A DNA stretch of 64,000 bases from Pseudonocardia sp. Lineage in GTDB: Bacteria > Actinomycetota > Actinomycetes > Mycobacteriales > Pseudonocardiaceae. This document shows positions 49,953-58,906 of this stretch, one piece after another. The position numbers were made by a program, and so were the translations under genes. Under the pieces are notes generated by a model. That model was not told where the DNA came from. It did not search any database and saw nothing but the letters and a program-made list of their open reading frames with translations. The DNA lies in assembly GCF_029263155.1 (NCBI RefSeq), contig NZ_JAJCYB010000076.1, forward strand, positions 1 through 64,000, in the 5' to 3' direction. The stretch's first letter is position 1. Each line of letters starts with the position of its first letter.

Positions 49953-50084
49953 CCCCGACTCGCGCGCACGCAGGCCCCGACTCGCGCGCACGCAGGCCCC
50001 GACTCGCGCGCACGCAGGCCCCGACTCGCGGGGGTTGCCGGGTGTGCTTGCGCGAGTCGGGGTCTCGGGGTGCGCGTGTCGGGG
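49953..50084. repeat. 22-bp tandem array with inverted partner units
   Basis: A 22-bp unit beginning CCCCGACTCGCG and ending CACGCAGG occurs three times without spacing (49953-50018), plus a 12-bp partial fourth (50019-50030). CGCGAGTCGGGG (50051-50062) and a degenerate unit (to 50084) are inverted. Any direct unit can pair with an inverted unit, so several alternative hairpins are possible. It starts directly after the transpeptidase stop. Confidence 0.92.
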
Positions 50085-50129
50085 TGTGAGTGATCCGGCA
50101 ACCCGCCACCGTCCGCAGCCGTCGCGTCG

Positions 50130-50135
50130 TATCCT
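50130..50135 (+). promoter_or_regulatory. Leaderless-type -10 box, DUF3054 gene
   Basis: TATCCT, 6 nt before the ATG at 50142. Confidence 0.55.
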
Positions 50136-50141
50136 GGCGGG

Positions 50142-50519
50142 ATGCCGCGCAGCCGCATCCCCGCGCTCGCCCTCGCCGCCGACGTGGTGGCGGTGGTGGT
50201 GTTCGTCGCCGTCGGCCGGATCAACCACGCCGGGTCCGCGGATCTGCTGGGTCTGCTCGGCACCGCGGCACCGTTCCTGGCCGGGCTCGCGGCGGTCTGG
50301 TCCGCCCCGATCGTGCGGGTCGATCCGGCCGGCCTGCGCGCGGGTGCCGTCGTGGTGGCCGGCACCGCCGGGGTCGGGCTCGTGCTGCGCCTGGCGTTCA
50401 CCGGCGACCTGCCGCCCACCTTCGCGGCGGTCACCGCCGTCTCGCTGGCCGTGCTGATGCTCGGCTGGCGGGCCCTCTCGCTGGTCGTGGCGCGGCGGGC
50501 GGCCCACCGCGTCACCTGA
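50142..50519 (+). CDS. DUF3054 membrane protein
   Basis: 125 residues, four helices ([64 protein letters not shown]). GRINHA after helix 1 is characteristic of the family. Unknown function. It lies 22 nt before map but each has its own -10-like box. Confidence 0.88.
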   Translation: MPRSRIPALALAADVVAVVVFVAVGRINHAGSADLLGLLGTAAPFLAGLAAVWSAPIVRVDPAGLRAGAVVVAGTAGVGLVLRLAFTGDLPPTFAAVTAVSLAVLMLGWRALSLVVARRAAHRVT

Positions 50520-50529
50520 GCGCCGGACA

Positions 50530-50535
50530 TACACT
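50530..50535 (+). promoter_or_regulatory. Leaderless-type -10 box of map
   Basis: TACACT, 6 nt before the ATG at 50542, inside the 22-nt gap after DUF3054. Confidence 0.55.
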
Positions 50536-50541
50536 GGATCC

Positions 50542-51399
50542 ATGCCTGCCCGCACGCTGCTCACCCCCGGGACCCCCACGCCGATCCGCCCGGTGCCCGC
50601 GCACATCCCGCGGCCGGAGTACGTCGGCAAGAAGTCCCCGGCCCGCAGCACCGAGCCGTGGGTGCAGACGCCGGAGGTGATCGAGGCGATGCGGCACGCC
50701 GGGCGGATCGCCGCCCGGGCACTGGCCGTCGGCGGGGAGGCGGTGGCCCCCGGCGTCACCACCGACGAGGTCGACCGCGTGGTGCACGAGTTCCTCGTCG
50801 ACCACGACGCGTACCCGTCCACACTGGGGTACAAGGGCTTCCCGAAGTCGTGCTGCACCAGCCTCAACGAGGTGATCTGCCACGGCATCCCGGACTCCAC
50901 CGTGATCTCCGACGGCGACATCGTCAACATCGACGTCACCGCCTACGTCGGCGGGGTGCACGGCGACACCAACGCCACGTTCCTCGCAGGCGAGGTCGAC
51001 GAGGACAGCAGGCTGCTCGTCGAGCGCACCCGCGAGGCGACCATGCGCGCGATCAAGGCGGTGCGCCCGGGCCGCGAGCTCAACGTGGTCGGCCGGGTGA
51101 TCGAGTCCTACGCCAAGCGCTTCGGCTACGGCGTGGTGCGCGACTTCACCGGCCACGGCATCGGCCGCAGCTTCCACAGCGGGCTCGTCGTCCTGCACTA
51201 CGACGCCCCCGACGTGCACACGCTGCTCGAACCCGGCATGACGTTCACGATCGAACCGATGATCACCCTCGGCTCGGTCGACTACGACATCTGGCCCGAC
51301 GACTGGACGGTCGTCACCAAGGACCGCTCGCGCACCGCCCAGTTCGAGCACACGGTGCTGGTCACCGCCGACGGCGCGGAGATCCTCACCCAGCTCTAG
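50542..51399 (+). CDS. map: Methionine aminopeptidase type I
   Basis: 285 residues. Metal ligands appear in [19 protein letters not shown] (two Asp), GHGIGRSFH (His), FTIEPMI (Glu) and FEHTVLV (Glu). An N-terminal ~40-residue extension with Pro-rich SH3-binding-like sequence matches mycobacterial MapB (Rv2861c), at the same locus. It removes initiator Met during translation. Confidence 0.96.
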   Translation: MPARTLLTPGTPTPIRPVPAHIPRPEYVGKKSPARSTEPWVQTPEVIEAMRHAGRIAARALAVGGEAVAPGVTTDEVDRVVHEFLVDHDAYPSTLGYKGFPKSCCTSLNEVICHGIPDSTVISDGDIVNIDVTAYVGGVHGDTNATFLAGEVDEDSRLLVERTREATMRAIKAVRPGRELNVVGRVIESYAKRFGYGVVRDFTGHGIGRSFHSGLVVLHYDAPDVHTLLEPGMTFTIEPMITLGSVDYDIWPDDWTVVTKDRSRTAQFEHTVLVTADGAEILTQL

Positions 51400-51416
51400 G
51401 CCGAGGATCCGGGAGC

Positions 51417-51453
51417 GGCGGGCCGCCCGGGCCGCCCGCCCGGGCGGCCCGCC
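51417..51453. terminator. Bidirectional hairpin between map and the SRPBCC gene
   Basis: A perfect 16-bp stem (51417-51432 with 51438-51453), all G/C, with loop CGCCC. It fills the 56-bp gap between convergent stop codons. No U tract on either side. Confidence 0.75.
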
Positions 51454-51455
51454 GG

Positions 51456-51920
51456 TCAGGCCCCGGCCGGCGCGCCGAAGATCGTGACGAGCCGGCGCAG
51501 CGTGTCGCGGATCGACTTCGCGTTGCCCCGGGGCATCTTCAGCAGCTCCATGCCCTTCGCGACCGGGGACCCCGCGTAGTCGAAGGTCTCGGTGACGCGG
51601 GTGCCCCCGTCGACGGGTTCCAGCTCGTAGCGCCAGATCGCCCGGGCCGGGTGACACCACCCGATGAGCCGGTCCTGGTCGAACTCCACCACCCGGTTGG
51701 TGATCCGGTACGGGACCTTGATCTTCATGTCCATGCCGAAGCGGTCACCCAGCGCGAGCTGCTGCGGCCCCGAGGTGGCGCCGCGGACGGTGCCCGAGCC
51801 GTCGAACTCGTGATGCCGGTGCGGGTTGGCCAGCAGCGCGAACACCTCGGCGGGAGGGGCGGCCACCACCGTGGATGCGGTGACCGTCCGCCCGTCGATC
51901 ACGGCGTGATCAGAGCTCAT
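51456..51920 (-). CDS. SRPBCC-family (START-like) protein
   Basis: 154 residues. Helix-grip fold seen in TASTVVAAPPAEVFALLANPHRH at the start and WRYELEPVDGGTRVTETFDYAG. These proteins bind or transfer hydrophobic ligands; no catalytic residue can be assigned. ATG at 51920 overlaps the peroxiredoxin stop (ATGA), so it closes the lipid-modification operon. Confidence 0.87.
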   Translation of the reverse strand: MSSDHAVIDGRTVTASTVVAAPPAEVFALLANPHRHHEFDGSGTVRGATSGPQQLALGDRFGMDMKIKVPYRITNRVVEFDQDRLIGWCHPARAIWRYELEPVDGGTRVTETFDYAGSPVAKGMELLKMPRGNAKSIRDTLRRLVTIFGAPAGA

Positions 51921-52402
51921 GCGGCGTGCCCCGGGTTCCCGGCCGCACGGTGCTTCTTCAAGGCGGCGAGCGCGTCGTCGGCGTGCATGTCGAACTTGGT
52001 CTCGCTCGCGATGACCTCGATGATGCGCCGGTCCTGGCCGATCACGAACGTCTTGCGCTTGGTCTGCAGGCCGCCCGGCAGCCACGAGCGCTTGGCGCCG
52101 AGTTCCTTGGCCACCTTCTTGCCCGCGTCGGAGAGCAGCGGGTAGCCCAGCGAGTGCGCCGTGGCGAACGTGCTCTGCGCGGTGACGTTGTCGCCGCTGA
52201 TGCCGACGGGCTGGGCGCCCAGCGCCGCGAACTCCGCGGCGAGGTCGCGGAAGTGGCAGGCCTCCTGGGTGCAGCCGCCGCTGGAGGCGATCGGGTAGAA
52301 GAACAGCACGACCGGGCCGTTCTCCAACAACGCGGACAGCCTGCGGGGGGTGCCCGTCTCGTCCTTCAGCTCGAAGTCGCTGACCTGGTCGCCGGGGTTC
52401 AT
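51917..52402 (-). CDS. bcp: Peroxiredoxin (Bcp/PrxQ type)
   Basis: 161 residues, thioredoxin fold. Peroxidatic C44 and possible resolving C49 in GGCTQEACHFRD; the usual T-x-x-C context is altered to SSGGC. VGISGDNVTAQSTFA and PLLSDAGKKVAKELGA are typical. It reduces lipid and alkyl hydroperoxides. ATG at 52402 follows ggagaggacg. Its position behind fatty-acid-modifying genes suggests protection of unsaturated lipids. Confidence 0.9.
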   Translation of the reverse strand: MNPGDQVSDFELKDETGTPRRLSALLENGPVVLFFYPIASSGGCTQEACHFRDLAAEFAALGAQPVGISGDNVTAQSTFATAHSLGYPLLSDAGKKVAKELGAKRSWLPGGLQTKRKTFVIGQDRRIIEVIASETKFDMHADDALAALKKHRAAGNPGHAA

Positions 52403-52461
52403 GGACGTCCTCTCCGAAATGGTGTGCTCGATATCTGGTTCGCAGGGGGAGCGCCCGCGGT

Positions 52462-53280
52462 TCAGGCTTTCCGCGGGGGGAGCGGGAAGAACCCGCTCGT
52501 GCGCTGCACGTACTCCGCGTAACCGGGGCGGCGCGTGCCGATCGACGACTCCAGCAGCTTCGCGCCGGTGCCCTTGGCCAGCAGCCACGTCATCAGCGCC
52601 GCGCTGAGCAGGCCGATCAGCCCGGCCGGGTGGTGCAGGGCGAGCAGCGTGAGGCCCCACCAGACCGCGGCGTCGCCGAAGTAGTTGGGGTGGCGTGTGT
52701 AGCGCCACAGCCCTCGGTCCATCACCCGGCCCTTGTTCGCCGGGTCGGCGGTGAACGCGGCGAGCTGGGCGTCGCCGACGGTCTCGAAGAAGAACCCGAC
52801 CGCCCAGGACAGCACGCCCAGCACCGTGACGGTGACCGCCAGCACGCCGTCGGCGAAGCCGTACTGGCCCAGCTGCACCGGCAGCGACACGACCCACATG
52901 ATCACGGCCTGCGGCACGTACACCGTGCGGACGAGGTGCACCACCGGGTTGCCGCGCGCCCGCTCCATGATCGCGACGTAGCGCGGGTCCTCGGGCTTGC
53001 CCCGGTTGCGGCGCTCGATGTGCCAGGCCAGGCGGAAGCCCCAGACACAGGTCAGGACCGTGATCAGGATGCGGCGCCAGTCGTCGCCCTGGCCCGCTGA
53101 CAGCAGGAACGTGGTGATCGCGACGACGCCGAACCCCGCGCCCCACACGACGTCGATGCCGTCGTGCCGGTTGCCGCGCACCGTCACGGCCACGAGCAGC
53201 GCGGCGGTGAACAGGACCACGACGACGACGGCGCTGACCCACAGGTTGGTCAGCGCCGCGCCCCAGGGGTACGGAGTCAT
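52462..53280 (-). CDS. DUF1295 membrane oxidoreductase-like protein
   Basis: 272 residues, about six helices, steroid-5-alpha-reductase/ICMT-like. The conserved C-terminal GLWRYTRHPNYFGD and PGYAEYVQRTSGFFP are present. Such proteins reduce double bonds or methylate lipids. M. tuberculosis has a homologue (Rv0446c) in the same position after ufaA1. It begins 4 nt after the first methyltransferase gene ends. Confidence 0.88.
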   Translation of the reverse strand: MTPYPWGAALTNLWVSAVVVVVLFTAALLVAVTVRGNRHDGIDVVWGAGFGVVAITTFLLSAGQGDDWRRILITVLTCVWGFRLAWHIERRNRGKPEDPRYVAIMERARGNPVVHLVRTVYVPQAVIMWVVSLPVQLGQYGFADGVLAVTVTVLGVLSWAVGFFFETVGDAQLAAFTADPANKGRVMDRGLWRYTRHPNYFGDAAVWWGLTLLALHHPAGLIGLLSAALMTWLLAKGTGAKLLESSIGTRRPGYAEYVQRTSGFFPLPPRKA

Positions 53281-53284
53281 GTGC

Positions 53285-54691
53285 CTATCGTGTCGACTCG
53301 GTCAGCGCGGTGCGCGCCGAACCGTTGGCCGCGACACCGTTCGTGGCCGGACCGTGATCGAGTTCGGGATCGCCGCCCAGCGTCGAGGTCCGGCCGCGGG
53401 GCAGGCCCGAGCGACCGTCGGCGTCGGGGCGGACCATGAGCATCTGGTGCACGCCCATCCGGTTCTCCTCGAACGCCAGCGCCGCGCCCGCGAGGTAGAG
53501 CAGCCACACCCGGTACTGCTCCTCGCCGATCAGCGCGATCGCCTGCGCCTTGTGGTCCTGCAACGTGTCCAGCCACGGCCGGACGGTCCAGACGTAGTGC
53601 TCGCGCAGCGAGTGGACGTCCACGACCTCCAGCCCGGCCGCCTCCAGGAAGTTCAGCGTCTCCCCGAGCGGGCGCATGTACATGTCCGGGGCCACGTAGG
53701 ACTCCATGAACGCGCCGCCCCCGGGAGCGGTGTTGCCGCCCGACGCCCCGCGCGACATCTGCTGCAGCAGCAGCCGCCCGTGGGGGAGCAGCAACCGGTG
53801 CAGCTGCGCGGCGTAGACCGGGTAGTTGTCCTGGCCGACGTGCTCGCCCATCTCGATCGAGGAGATGGCGTCGAAGGGCTGGTCCGGGCTCGAGTCGGTT
53901 CCGATGGCCCTGTAGTCCTGCAACCGGATCTCGACCTTGTCCGAGAGGCCCAGTGCCGCGACCCGGGCCATACCGAACGCCCGCTGCTCCGCGCTGAGGG
54001 TCACCCCGACGGCCGTGACCCCGTAGTGCGTCGCTGCGTGGATCAGCAGCGACGCCCACCCGCAGCCGACGTCGAGCAGCCGCATCCCCGGCTGGAGTCC
54101 GAGCTTGCGGCAGATCAGGTCGAGCTTGTCGCGCTGCGCGTCCACCAGGCCGTAGGTCGCCGACGCCTCCCGGGTCCAGTAGCCGCACGAGTACGCCATC
54201 TGCGGGTCGAGCAGGAACTCGTAGAAGTCGTTGGACAGGTCGTAGTGGTGCGCGATCGCGGCCCGGTCCCGCCGGCGGGTGTGCAGCCCGCCGGACAGGC
54301 GCGCCTCCGAGGCCGGCGGCCTCGGGCGCGGTCCCAGGATGCCCAGGCGTGCGGCGAGCTTCGCGGCGTCGAGCTTGTCGGCGGTGGAGAGCTGCACCGC
54401 GCCCAGGTTCTGCGCGCGGGCGAGCTTCCAGAAGCGCGAGAGGCCGTCGGCGATGTCGCCCTCGACGTCGAGCTCCCCGGCGACGAACGCCCGCGCCAGC
54501 CCGAGCTCGCCCGGGTTCCACAGAAGCCGCCGCAGGGCGCGGCGGTGCCGGATGATCGCCACCGGTGCGTCGGCGGGACCGCTCTCGCTGCCGTCCCACG
54601 CGCGGATGCGGATGGGCAGCGGCGCGCCGACGAGTCGTTCGACGAGGCCCGCGAGCTGCGGGGCGACGGGGCTGGTGCCCGAGATGTTCAT
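53285..54691 (-). CDS. CFA-synthase-type SAM methyltransferase (UfaA1-like)
   Basis: 468 residues. An N-terminal lipid-binding-like region (1-120: LPIRIRAWDGSESG, ARAFVAGELDVEGDIADGL), then the CFAS domain: HHYDLSNDFYEFLLD, SAM motif LLDVGCGWASLLIHAA and SSIEMGEHVGQDNY. These enzymes methylate or cyclopropanate acyl double bonds in phospholipids; UfaA1 was linked to tuberculostearic acid. A Ser/Gly/Ala tail of ~40 residues ends it. ATG at 54691, 20 nt after the second methyltransferase gene. Which product is made cannot be read from sequence. Confidence 0.9.
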   Translation of the reverse strand: MNISGTSPVAPQLAGLVERLVGAPLPIRIRAWDGSESGPADAPVAIIRHRRALRRLLWNPGELGLARAFVAGELDVEGDIADGLSRFWKLARAQNLGAVQLSTADKLDAAKLAARLGILGPRPRPPASEARLSGGLHTRRRDRAAIAHHYDLSNDFYEFLLDPQMAYSCGYWTREASATYGLVDAQRDKLDLICRKLGLQPGMRLLDVGCGWASLLIHAATHYGVTAVGVTLSAEQRAFGMARVAALGLSDKVEIRLQDYRAIGTDSSPDQPFDAISSIEMGEHVGQDNYPVYAAQLHRLLLPHGRLLLQQMSRGASGGNTAPGGGAFMESYVAPDMYMRPLGETLNFLEAAGLEVVDVHSLREHYVWTVRPWLDTLQDHKAQAIALIGEEQYRVWLLYLAGAALAFEENRMGVHQMLMVRPDADGRSGLPRGRTSTLGGDPELDHGPATNGVAANGSARTALTESTR

Positions 54692-54711
54692 TGCCGTCGA
54701 TCTCCTGGAGG

Positions 54712-56001
54712 TCAGTGCGCGCGGCGGTGCTGGAGCGAGAGCTGGTAGACGTCGAGGTAGCCCACGCGGAACCCGGCCTCGCAGTAGGCGAGGTAGAACT
54801 CCCACATCCGGCGGAAGGTCTCGTCGAAGCCCAGACCGGCGACGGTCTCCCAGCGGGCCAGGAACGTCTCCCGCCAGTGCGCCAGCGTGCGCGCGTAGTC
54901 CGGACCGAGGCTGCGGCGCTCGGCGATGCGCAGGTCGGTGTGGTCGCGCAGGTTCTGCTCGATCGCCTCGACCGAGGGGATCAGCCCCCCGGGGAAGACG
55001 TACTTGTGGATCCAGGTGTAGTCACCGCGGGCGCACACCATCCGGTCGTGCGGCATCGTGATCGACTGCAGTCCGACCCGGCCCCCCGGCTTGAGCAGCC
55101 GGTCCAGGGTGGCGAAGTAGGTGGGCCAGTAGCTCTCGCCGACCGCCTCGATCATCTCGACGCTGACCACGGCGTCGTAGCTGCCCCGGGCCTCGCGGTA
55201 GTCGCGCAGCAGCACCTGCACGCGGTCGGCGACGCCGGCCTTCGTCAGCCGCTCCTCGGCCAGCTTGGCCTGCTCCGCGGAGATCGTCAGGGTGGTGACC
55301 CGTGCCCCCCGCTGGGCGGCGCGGGTGGCGAGCCCGCCCCAGCCGGTGCCGATCTCCAGCACGTGACTGCCCGGGCCGACCCCGGCCATGTCCAGGACGC
55401 CGTCGATCTTGCGCTGCTGGGCGAGCACCAGGTCGTCGCTGCCGTCGGCGAACCAGCCCGCCGAGTACGACATCGTCTCGTCGAGGAAGGTGGCGAACAG
55501 CTCGTTGGACAGGTCGTAGTGGCGGTGGATGTTCTCCCGCGACCCCTCGACGGTGTTGACCTCCTCCTTCGGCTGGCGCGCCTCGGCGTAGCGGCGCCCG
55601 ATGCGCTGCAGCGTGGGTGGGATCAGCGTGGAGAGCGTGGCGGCGAACGGGGTGAGCAGGTCGGCCAGCTCGGTGGTGGTCCAGTCGCCGACCATGTACG
55701 ACTCGCCGAAGCCGATCTTCGAGCCGGCGCCGAGGCGGTGGAAGAACGCCGCGGGCCGCACCAGCCGCATCACCGGCGAGTCGGGCCCGCCGGCGCCGAG
55801 ACGCTCCCCGCCGGGGAACACGACCCGCACCGGGAGCCGCTTCACCGCGCGCCGGAACAACGCCTCCGCGATGCGGGCCCGGCCCGGCGAGAACGGCGGC
55901 GTGGCCAGGCCCGGCCACACGCCCTCGTTCGGGCGGGGCACGAGGTGGTTGTTGGACCTCTTGACGACCGGCCGTGTGGTGCTGGCGGGTTCAGTGTTCA
56001 C
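54712..56001 (-). CDS. Second CFA-synthase-type SAM methyltransferase
   Basis: 429 residues, clearly paralogous to the previous gene: LPVRVVFPGGERLG, GESYMVGDWTTTELADLL, HRHYDLSNELFATFLDETM, VLEIGTGWGGLATRAA, VSVEMIEAVGESYWPTYF, TWIHKYVFPGG. The SAM motif (E-I-G-T-G-W-G) is the classical CFAS form. GTG at 56001 overlaps the DUF1365 stop by 4 bp. M. tuberculosis has only one such gene in the matching cluster, so this is an added or retained step. Confidence 0.9.
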   Translation of the reverse strand: MNTEPASTTRPVVKRSNNHLVPRPNEGVWPGLATPPFSPGRARIAEALFRRAVKRLPVRVVFPGGERLGAGGPDSPVMRLVRPAAFFHRLGAGSKIGFGESYMVGDWTTTELADLLTPFAATLSTLIPPTLQRIGRRYAEARQPKEEVNTVEGSRENIHRHYDLSNELFATFLDETMSYSAGWFADGSDDLVLAQQRKIDGVLDMAGVGPGSHVLEIGTGWGGLATRAAQRGARVTTLTISAEQAKLAEERLTKAGVADRVQVLLRDYREARGSYDAVVSVEMIEAVGESYWPTYFATLDRLLKPGGRVGLQSITMPHDRMVCARGDYTWIHKYVFPGGLIPSVEAIEQNLRDHTDLRIAERRSLGPDYARTLAHWRETFLARWETVAGLGFDETFRRMWEFYLAYCEAGFRVGYLDVYQLSLQHRRAH

Positions 56002-56762
56002 TGGACGCCCTTCTGGGGTGTGTGCTGCGGGCGGCGGATCACGGGTAGGCGGCGCAGCCACAGCGCGATGCCGTGTCGGCGGATCAGCGCCGAGGTGCGG
56101 TAGGTCATGAGCGGGCGCCGCAGCAGCATCCGGGCCAGGGACGCGGGCGTGGCCGGGCGGCGGGTGCCCACGACGGTGGCCGTCAGCGCCGTGGATCCCT
56201 CCTGGTGCAACGTCACCGCGATCGCGAGGCGCTCCCCGGGCAGCGGCAGCGACATCCGGTACCGCCCGTCGACGGACAGGAACGGTGAGACGTAGAAGTC
56301 CTTGGCGGTCTCCGCGCGCCCGGCGTCGTCGGTGTGCAGCAGGTAGCAGTGGCGCTCGCCGTAGGTGTTGTGCACCTCGGCGACCACGCACTCCAGCTCG
56401 CCGTCGGGGCGGTGGCACCAGTACACGGTGATCGGGTTGAACACGTAGCCGAGCAGTCGCGCGTTGGCGAGCATGAGCACCTGGCCGCCCGCGAGGTCGA
56501 CGCCCTGGGTGGCCAGCCACGCGTCGAGGTTCTCTCGGATGGTGCGGGCCGGGTCGCCGAGGTGGTCGCGCGCCTCGAACCGGGCGAACGGGCGCAGCCA
56601 CGCGGGCAGCCGCGGCAACGCGTCGAGGTCGACGAGCCACAGGTAGACGGCGTGGCCGAACGCCCGGTCCAGCGCCCTGCGGCGCACGTGCCGGACCTCG
56701 GCGTCGTACAGCGCCGGAACCGCCACCGGTGCCCGGACGGCCTGTTCCTGGGACGCGGTCAC
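55998..56762 (-). CDS. DUF1365 protein
   Basis: 254 residues. RHVRRRALDRAFGHAVYLWL, NPITVYWCHRPDGELECVV and EVHNTYGERHCYLL are family landmarks, followed by KDFYVSPFLSVDGRYRM. The family always travels with the FAD oxidoreductase and a CFAS; its role is unknown, perhaps lipid binding. GTG at 56762 overlaps the oxidoreductase stop. Confidence 0.92.
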   Translation of the reverse strand: MTASQEQAVRAPVAVPALYDAEVRHVRRRALDRAFGHAVYLWLVDLDALPRLPAWLRPFARFEARDHLGDPARTIRENLDAWLATQGVDLAGGQVLMLANARLLGYVFNPITVYWCHRPDGELECVVAEVHNTYGERHCYLLHTDDAGRAETAKDFYVSPFLSVDGRYRMSLPLPGERLAIAVTLHQEGSTALTATVVGTRRPATPASLARMLLRRPLMTYRTSALIRRHGIALWLRRLPVIRRPQHTPQKGVQ

Positions 56763-58027
56763 CAGCCCGCCCCCAGCGACGCCGCCGCGCGCACGCCCGC
56801 CGCGCAGCCGTCCTCGTGGAAGCCCCAGCCGTGGTAGGCGCCCGCGTAGGCGACGGTGCCGTCGTTCAGGGCGGGCAGCCTGCGCTGCGCGGCCACCGAG
56901 TCCGGGGTGTAGATCGGGTGCTCGTAGTGCATCGTCGCGACGACGCGGTCGGCGTCGATCCGGTCGGTGCCGTTGAGGGTGACCACGTAGTCGTCGGGCT
57001 CGGACAGGCGCTGCAGCCGGTTCATGTCGTAGGACACCAGCACCGGGCGGTCGGCCGAGGAGCAGGCCGGCTTGAGGTAGTTCCACGACGCCCGCGCGTT
57101 CGCCCGCCGCGGCAGCACCGAGGTGTCGTGGTGCAGCGCGGTGGTGTTGCGCGAGTAGGTGAACGCGCCGAGCACCGCCCGCTCGTCGGCGGTGGGTTCG
57201 GCCAGCAGGGTGAGGGCCTGGTCGGGGTGCGTCGCGACGACGACCTGGTCGGCGCGGTGCACCTGGTCGGCGTCGTCGCGGATCTCGACGCCGTGCGCCG
57301 CCCGCGCGACGGCACGCACGGGGGTGGACACGTGCACGGCCGAGAGGCCCTTGACCACGCGCTCGACGTAGGACCGCGACCCGCCGGTGACCGTGCGCCA
57401 CTGCGGCGACCCGCCGATCGCGAGCAGCCCGTGGTGGTGCAGGAACGTGAACAGGTACCGGGCCGGGTAGGCCATCGACACGGTCTCGCCCGCCGACCAC
57501 ACCGCGCTGACGACCGGCAGCATGAAGTGCTCGACGAAGTAGCGCGAGTAGCCCCCGATCGCCAGGAACGCCCCCAGCGTCACGTCGCCCGCGCGCTCGT
57601 CGGCGAGCACCCGGCGGGCGTGCCGGTGGAACCGCACCACCTCACCCAGCATCCGCAGGTAGGCGGGCCGCGCGGCGTTGGACGCCTGCGGGAACAGCCC
57701 GCCCAGCTTCCGGGCGCCCGCGTACTCCAGGCCGCATCCCTCGCAGCGCACGCTCATGGACATGTCCGATTCCTGCGTGGCCACGCCGAGCTCGGCGAAC
57801 AGCCGCAGCAGGTTCGGGTAGGTGCGCTCGTTGTGCACGATGAACCCGGAGTCGACGAACGCGGTGCCGCCGTCGGAGGTGGGCAGCTCGTGGGTGTGCG
57901 CGTGCCCGCCGACCCGGGCGTCGGCCTCGAACAGGGTGACGTCGCGACCGGCGCGTTGCAGCAGGTGGGCGGCGGTGAGCCCGGCGACGCCGGACCCGAC
58001 GACCGCGACGGTCGGGACCTTCGTCAT
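56759..58027 (-). CDS. FAD-dependent amine-oxidase-like oxidoreductase (COG2907 type)
   Basis: 422 residues. FAD motif VAVVGSGVAGLTAAHLLQRAG at the N-terminus, then EADARVGGHAHTHELP, FVDSGFIVHNERTYPNLL and near the end AYAGAYHGWGFHEDGC. Homologue of Rv0449c. It probably oxidises or desaturates an acyl chain before or after methylation. ATG at 58027 overlaps the hydrolase stop (ATGA). Confidence 0.92.
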   Translation of the reverse strand: MTKVPTVAVVGSGVAGLTAAHLLQRAGRDVTLFEADARVGGHAHTHELPTSDGGTAFVDSGFIVHNERTYPNLLRLFAELGVATQESDMSMSVRCEGCGLEYAGARKLGGLFPQASNAARPAYLRMLGEVVRFHRHARRVLADERAGDVTLGAFLAIGGYSRYFVEHFMLPVVSAVWSAGETVSMAYPARYLFTFLHHHGLLAIGGSPQWRTVTGGSRSYVERVVKGLSAVHVSTPVRAVARAAHGVEIRDDADQVHRADQVVVATHPDQALTLLAEPTADERAVLGAFTYSRNTTALHHDTSVLPRRANARASWNYLKPACSSADRPVLVSYDMNRLQRLSEPDDYVVTLNGTDRIDADRVVATMHYEHPIYTPDSVAAQRRLPALNDGTVAYAGAYHGWGFHEDGCAAGVRAAASLGAGW

Positions 58028-58743
58028 GGGTGGGCTCCGTCCAGCATGGCCCGCAGGCCGCTCGGTGTGGGCTGACGAAGAGCGTTCGCAATCACCGGGT
58101 CCTCGGGTTCGATGCCGAGCACGCCGAGCACGAACCGGCGGGTGAGATCGTGCCAGTCCCGCGACCGCACGATCATGAAGTGACCGGCGCCCGGAAGGTC
58201 GAACCGGCAGATCCGGACGCCACGCTCCTTCGCGCGAACGGCGTAGCGGTAGGACTCCGCGGGGTCGGTCCAGTGCTCCCGGTCACCGTGCGCGATCAGC
58301 ACGGTGCGCCCGTCGAGCTGCACGACCGGGTCGGACCCGTCGAGCCACGGGGCCAGCGCGCACACGGCGACGACGTTCGACGCCCCGGCGGCACCGAGCG
58401 CCGCGCGCCCGCCCATCGAGTGCCCGAGCAGCACCACCGGCACGCCCGGATGGCGCTCGGCCAGCTCCCCGAGCGCCCACTGGGCGTCGCGCAGGGCGTC
58501 CTTGGCGGGGGCGTTCCACCCGCGGTAGCGGTAGCGGACGACGTGGACGGCGGGGCCTGCCGCGCTCAGCGCGCGGGCGAAGGGCAGCATGCGGCGGTAG
58601 GTCAGGCGCTTGCGCTCGCCGCTCTCCCGGCTGTGCGCGCGGCCGCCGTGCAGCACGAGCACGACGGCGGACGGGGAGGCCTGCTCGGACCCGACGGGTT
58701 CGAGACGGGGCAGGCCGGAGTTCTCGGGCACGGGGCACCTCAC
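58024..58743 (-). CDS. Alpha/beta hydrolase
   Basis: 239 residues. Nucleophile in LLGHSMGGRAALG, Asp in AHGDREHW and His in GAGHFMIV form the triad. A lipase or acyl-release role fits the operon, of which it is the first gene. GTG 58743 is chosen; GTG 58731 is also possible with a gagg site 6 nt upstream. CACACT at 58767-58772 (as read on the minus strand) may be the operon -10. Confidence 0.83.
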   Translation of the reverse strand: MRCPVPENSGLPRLEPVGSEQASPSAVVLVLHGGRAHSRESGERKRLTYRRMLPFARALSAAGPAVHVVRYRYRGWNAPAKDALRDAQWALGELAERHPGVPVVLLGHSMGGRAALGAAGASNVVAVCALAPWLDGSDPVVQLDGRTVLIAHGDREHWTDPAESYRYAVRAKERGVRICRFDLPGAGHFMIVRSRDWHDLTRRFVLGVLGIEPEDPVIANALRQPTPSGLRAMLDGAHP

Positions 58744-58906
58744 GGACAGGGTCGTCTCCGACCAGTGTGGGCGGGCATTCTGCTGCGCACGCGCCGACGG
58801 ATGGCGGCTGGGACGCACGTCACACGGCTTCCGCAGGTCCACCGTGGCCGCCGGTGCGGACCGCACGGGAGGATCGCGGCACGCCAGTCCCCGGAAGGAA
58901 TCACCG

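Noticed and set aside
49953..50030. Possible CRISPR array
   Set aside because: The 22-bp units are directly contiguous without spacers and there are no cas genes.
48003..50939. 978-codon open frame on the minus strand
   Set aside because: Antisense to the transpeptidase, DUF3054 and map; Arg/Gly/His-rich composition with no domain. High GC removes stops in this frame. The same holds for long minus frames at 5950-8064, 12069-14846 and 3817-5700.
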